DNA of 64,000 nucleotides from assembly GCA_020633315.1 (NCBI GenBank), contig JACKDV010000009.1:157501-221500 (forward strand). The letters are read 5' to 3'. Under the pieces are notes generated by a model, which saw nothing but the letters and a program-made list of their open reading frames with translations, did no database searches and had not been told where the DNA came from. The position numbers and the translations under genes were made by a program. The DNA comes from Myxococcales bacterium. GTDB lineage: Bacteria; Myxococcota_A; Polyangia; Nannocystales; Nannocystaceae. This document shows, in pieces, positions 60,366-64,000 of this stretch (the stretch's first letter is position 1; each line of letters starts with the position of its first letter).

Positions 60366-62204
60366 ATGTCCCGCCTGCGGACCCTCGGCGCCCTCGGTCT
60401 GGCCGGCACCCTGGTGCTGGCCTGTCACCCGCGCGGGGCCTCGCCCCCCGACGATCGGGTGTGGGGCGGAGGCAGCCGCAAGGGCCCGCGGATCGTGATG
60501 GATCGCGACCGGGCCGAGGTGGGGGCCCCGGCCCCGCTGCTCGACATGCTGCAGGCGCAGCTCGAGCGCAACTACGCCACCCTGTCCTCGCCCGAGCTCG
60601 ATCCCCCGGCCTACTACATGTCCTATGCGGTGACGGCCGAGCAGGACCTGTACCTCGAGGCCGAGGACGGCACGATGCTGCGCGACGATCGGGACGACGA
60701 TCGCAGCCTCGACATCGACGTGCGGGTAGGCGATCGCCAGCTCGACAACAGCCACAGCGTGGGCGGTGACTACGGGCCGGGCAACGGCCTGGGCTCGGGC
60801 CTGCCGATCACCCTGGGCGACGTGGAGCTGTCGCTGGCCCAGGCGATCTGGCTGGACACCGAGTCGCAGTACAAGGCCGCGGTCTCCAAGCTGCGCGACG
60901 TGGAGGCCACCGAGCAGCTGCGCAGCGAGGACGACGAGCCCGCCTCCCCCGACTTCAGCAAGGAGAAGCCCACCGTCCACGTGGAGCCCGAGCGCAGCCT
61001 CGATCTCGAGGCGGTGGGCGAGGCGTGGCGAGACACGATCGCCGAGGTCTCGGCCGAGCTCTCCGACGACCCCCTGGTGCTGCGCAGCTCGGTCACGCTC
61101 TCGGCCACGGTCGAGAACCGCTACATGGTGGACACCGAGGGCTCGCGGATCCAGTCGGGCCGCGTCCGCCTGCGCATCATGATGGGGGCCTACGCCCAGG
61201 CCGAGGACGGCATGATGCTCCAGCGCACCGAGAGCTTCGAGGCCCACGTGCCCGAGCAGCTCCCCGCGCGCGAGCTCCTCGATGCCACCGCCGAGCGCCT
61301 GCGCAGCGAGCTGCTGGCGCTGCGCGAGGCCCCGATCGCCGATCCCTACACGGGCCCGGCCATCCTCGAGGGGCGCGCGGCGGGGGTGTTCTTCCACGAG
61401 ATCTTCGGCCACCGCCTCGAGGGCCACCGGCAGAAGGACGACCTCGAGGGCCAGACCTTCACCGACAAGCTCGATCGCCGAGTGCTGCCCACCTTCCTCG
61501 ACGTGGTCGACGATCCCACCGTCACCGCCCTGGGGGGCACGCCGCTGTCGGGCCACTACTTCGTGGACGACGAGGGGGTGCTGGCCCAGCGGGTGCTGCT
61601 GGTCGACCGCGGGCGGCTCAAGACCTTCTTGCTGGGGCGCTCGCCGGTGCTGCCCTTCAAGCACAGCAACGGCCACGGGCGGCGCGAGCCCGGCTACCAG
61701 ACGGTGGCGCGGCAGGGCAACCTGGTGGTCAGCTCGCGCAAGGCGGTCTCGCGCCGGGAGCTGCGGCAGCAGCTCGTGGCCGAGATCAAGCGCCAGGATC
61801 GACCCTACGGGCTCATCTTCTCCGACATCGACGGCGGCTACACCATCACCGATCGCAGCGGGCCCCAGGCGTTCCGGGTGACGCCGCTGCTGGTGTACCG
61901 GGTGTACCCGCAGGAGGGCCGGCCCGACGAGCTGGTGCGCGGGGTGGAGATCGTGGGCACGCCGCTGGCCGCCTTCGACACGATCATCGCCACCGACGAC
62001 CGGCCGGGGATCTTCAACGGGGTGTGCGGGGCCGAGTCGGGCTGGGTGCCGGTGAGCGCGGTGAGCCCGTCGCTCTTGCTCGAGAGCATCGAGATCGAGC
62101 GGGCGGCCCACGATCGCGATCGGCCGCCCCTGCTGGCCCCGCCCGGCTACGAAGAGGAGCCGCCGGTGACCGCGACCAACACCGAGGGGACCAAGGAGCG
62201 ATGA
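60366..62204 (+). CDS. TldD-like metalloprotease, lipoprotein form
   Basis: A 612-residue TldD/PmbA-family protein. It begins with a signal segment and lipobox VLAC, so it is exported, unlike cytosolic E. coli TldD. The C-terminal catalytic domain carries GVFFHEIFGHRLEGHR, the HExxxH zinc site with the later His. Other TldD marks are SGHYFVDDEGV, SNGHGRREPGYQTVARQGNLVV and GVCGAESGWVPVSAVSPSLLLESIEIER. It should cleave peptides together with the TldE-like protein encoded next, whose ATG overlaps its stop by one base. The substrate could be an envelope or secreted peptide. The start ATG follows a decayed kinase gene. Confidence 0.9.
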   Translation: MSRLRTLGALGLAGTLVLACHPRGASPPDDRVWGGGSRKGPRIVMDRDRAEVGAPAPLLDMLQAQLERNYATLSSPELDPPAYYMSYAVTAEQDLYLEAEDGTMLRDDRDDDRSLDIDVRVGDRQLDNSHSVGGDYGPGNGLGSGLPITLGDVELSLAQAIWLDTESQYKAAVSKLRDVEATEQLRSEDDEPASPDFSKEKPTVHVEPERSLDLEAVGEAWRDTIAEVSAELSDDPLVLRSSVTLSATVENRYMVDTEGSRIQSGRVRLRIMMGAYAQAEDGMMLQRTESFEAHVPEQLPARELLDATAERLRSELLALREAPIADPYTGPAILEGRAAGVFFHEIFGHRLEGHRQKDDLEGQTFTDKLDRRVLPTFLDVVDDPTVTALGGTPLSGHYFVDDEGVLAQRVLLVDRGRLKTFLLGRSPVLPFKHSNGHGRREPGYQTVARQGNLVVSSRKAVSRRELRQQLVAEIKRQDRPYGLIFSDIDGGYTITDRSGPQAFRVTPLLVYRVYPQEGRPDELVRGVEIVGTPLAAFDTIIATDDRPGIFNGVCGAESGWVPVSAVSPSLLLESIEIERAAHDRDRPPLLAPPGYEEEPPVTATNTEGTKER

Positions 62205-64000
62205 TGCGAGCGTGGAGCCCCCTGGTGCTGCTGGCCCTGGGCCTCGCCCTGCCGGCGGCGGAGCCCGTGGCCCGGGCCGCCGCGCCCGCGCCGGTGCCCT
62301 CGTCGGCCCCCGAGGGCACGCCCGCGGTCGCGGCCGAGCCCGCGCCGGGGGGCGTGGATCCGCAGCGCTGGGCCGAGGTGGAGGCGGTGCGCGAGGAGCT
62401 GGCCCGCAGCATCGCCGGCCTACGCCTGCCCGACGCGCCGGCGCCCTACCGCGCCGAGGCCCGCTGGGTGCGGGCCGAGCTGCTCAGCCTCGACGGCTCC
62501 TACGGCGGGGTGATCACCGACGTGCTGCAGACGCAGGCGGCCGGCGTGGTGGAGCTGCGGGTGGGCTCGCCCCAGCGCGACGACGGCAACTTCCTGGGCA
62601 GCGACGCCGGGGTGGCGCGGCTCGACGTGCCCGAGGCGCCGTCGCCCGCGTTCCTGCGCAAGCAGGTGTGGCTGGGGCTCGACCGGGCCTTCCGCGGGGC
62701 CACCCTGGCCTACTCGCAGAAGCAGGTCGCGCTCGAGCAGCTCAGCACCGACACCACCATCGCCGACCTGGGTCCCGCGGCGCCGGTGGCCGACCACACG
62801 GATCCCCCGGTGGCCTCGCCGATCGATCGCGAGGGCCTGGCGACCCTGGTGGGCCGCCTCAGCGCTCGCTTCGAGGCGTGGCCCGGGATCGACAACGGCG
62901 ACGTGCACTTCCAGGTGCTGCGCAGCCACGAGACCGTGGTCTCCAGCGACGGCGTGACCGTGCTGCGCACCCGCGAGCGGGCGGTGCTGGCGGTGGTGGC
63001 CGACACCCAGGCCGAGGACGGCATGCGCCTCGACCACGGCCTGGCGCTGCACTTCGATCGGGTGCCCGCGGCCGACGAGGCCCTGCTGGCCCAGGGCGAG
63101 GCGCTGGTCGATCGCGTGCTGCGGGAGCTCGACGAGCTGGCCCAGGCGCCGATGATCGAGGAGGAGTACGACGGCCCCGTGCTGCTGCAGGGGGTCGCCG
63201 CGGCGCAGTTCCTCGCGTCGACGGTGGCCACCGAGGCCTCGGGCTACCCCGCGCCGCTGTCGGACGGCGGTCGGCTGATGGACCTCGAGCCCGCGTGGCA
63301 GAGCAAGGTGGGCAAGACCGTGCTGCCGCCCTTCCTCGACCTGGTCGACGACCCCACGCTGGCCGGGGGCTTCGGCAGCTACTTGGTCGACGCCGAGGGC
63401 TTCGCGGCGCGCCCGATCTCGCTGGTGGAGGAGGGGGTGCTGCGCGACCTGCTGCTGACCCGCGCGCCCAACCCCCACTTCGGCGAGGGCAGCAACGGGC
63501 GCGCGCGCATGACCCCCGCGCTCGAGGTGGGGCCGGCCCTGAGCAACCTGAGCGTGCGGGGACGTCGGCGCGGCTACACCCCGGCGGCGCTCGAGCGCGA
63601 GCTGCTGCGACGCGCTCGCGAGGACGGCTACGAGTTCGCCTACGTGATCGAGGCGCTGCGCGACGGCTCGGTGCTGGGCCCGGTGCAGCGCCCGGGGGCG
63701 GCCGCTTACGCGGGCACGGGCAAGCTCGACCTGCCCCTGCCCGGGCGGGTGTACCGAGTGGAGGCCAGCGGCCGGCGCACGCTGGTGCGCGGCACGGTGC
63801 TGGCTCCGGTGTCGATCCGCACCTTGCGGCGGATCCGGGCCACGGGGCAGCAGGAGCACACCGAGCGCCTGCGCCTGCCGGTGGGTGCGTTCGGGGGCTT
63901 CGCCGCCGACGTGGGCATCGACGGCGTGCTGAGCCAGACCGTCGACGTGCAGGTGACCACGCCCGAGCTGCTGATCGACGGGCTCGAGCTGCTGGTGGAG
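62204..64000 (+). CDS. TldE/PmbA-like partner protein, exported, 3' end cut by the window
   Basis: At least 599 codons; the frame is open to the last base. A signal peptide (MRAWSPLVLLALGLALPAAEPVARA) is followed by a TldD-fold protein. At the place of the zinc motif it reads LLQGVAAAQFLASTVATEA, with no HExxxH, as expected for the non-catalytic TldE half of the dimer. It shares GSYLVDAEGFAARPISLVEEG and SNGRARMTP with the TldD gene, so the two are old duplicates. The ATG at 62204 has AAGGAG five bases upstream and overlaps the preceding stop (TGATG). Confidence 0.88.
   Translation, partial: MRAWSPLVLLALGLALPAAEPVARAAAPAPVPSSAPEGTPAVAAEPAPGGVDPQRWAEVEAVREELARSIAGLRLPDAPAPYRAEARWVRAELLSLDGSYGGVITDVLQTQAAGVVELRVGSPQRDDGNFLGSDAGVARLDVPEAPSPAFLRKQVWLGLDRAFRGATLAYSQKQVALEQLSTDTTIADLGPAAPVADHTDPPVASPIDREGLATLVGRLSARFEAWPGIDNGDVHFQVLRSHETVVSSDGVTVLRTRERAVLAVVADTQAEDGMRLDHGLALHFDRVPAADEALLAQGEALVDRVLRELDELAQAPMIEEEYDGPVLLQGVAAAQFLASTVATEASGYPAPLSDGGRLMDLEPAWQSKVGKTVLPPFLDLVDDPTLAGGFGSYLVDAEGFAARPISLVEEGVLRDLLLTRAPNPHFGEGSNGRARMTPALEVGPALSNLSVRGRRRGYTPAALERELLRRAREDGYEFAYVIEALRDGSVLGPVQRPGAAAYAGTGKLDLPLPGRVYRVEASGRRTLVRGTVLAPVSIRTLRRIRATGQQEHTERLRLPVGAFGGFAADVGIDGVLSQTVDVQVTTPELLIDGLELLVE

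Overview
The window is GC-rich bacterial chromosome, best explained as a myxobacterium, probably from the Nannocystineae side of Myxococcota (inference). The signs are many Ser/Thr kinases with extracytoplasmic sensor domains, a MYXO-CTERM sorting tail, an AgmX/PglI-type domain, Cys-rich lipoproteins, an exported TldD/TldE-like pair and a light-type carotenoid cluster with a CarA/CarH-like B12-binding regulator. Nothing in the sequence fixes the species.

Layout. 1-1018 is the end of an rRNA operon (23S 3' part, 5S, terminator). 1145-9000 holds a DsbD-alpha-like lipoprotein, a kinase-TPR receptor, an MFS transporter, a short SNF2 helicase and a lipoprotein. 9098-13303 is an apparent acquired island: a perfect 138-bp direct repeat, taken from the 3' end of a CaiB-type CoA-transferase gene, flanks a lower-GC block with a coiled-coil exported protein, a SUMF1-like lipoprotein and a receptor kinase. 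13181-25025 carries the intact CoA transferase, an SDR, a YkgJ-type Cys-cluster protein, a large PAS-rich hybrid histidine kinase, a lipoprotein with pacifastin-like repeats and a sigma/anti-sigma/envelope-protein set.

25048-42313 is a light and carotenoid island. A CarH-like regulator heads a leftward operon ending in an HpnC-like prenyl synthase. Divergent from it run crtI-crtB-acyltransferase. Next come a leftward crtD-crtC-glycosyltransferase operon, a rightward crtE-class II photolyase pair, and a sigma-70-family factor followed by an epimerase-SRPBCC protein and a lycopene cyclase fused to a CrtU-like FAD enzyme. The genes together predict a monocyclic, possibly aromatic, hydroxylated carotenoid glycoside carrying an acyl chain. 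Three promoter regions share the motif TTGT-N5-GTTTG-NA(C/T)A.

42435-54100 is envelope and signalling content: two-CxxCH and OmpA lipoproteins, a pseudokinase, a lipoprotein with 33-residue Cys repeats, a MYXO-CTERM protein, glutaredoxin, HD protein, PP2C phosphatase and tRNA-Ala(CGC). 54348-55607 has TlyA and YhbY. 55642-58319 is the most novel-looking locus: a ThsB-type TIR-like protein divergent from a calcineurin-like phosphoesterase fused to a SLOG-like domain, read here as a Thoeris-like defence module with an unfamiliar effector. The window ends with a small c-type cytochrome, an acyl-CoA dehydrogenase, a decayed kinase gene and an exported TldD/TldE-like pair, the second cut by the window edge.
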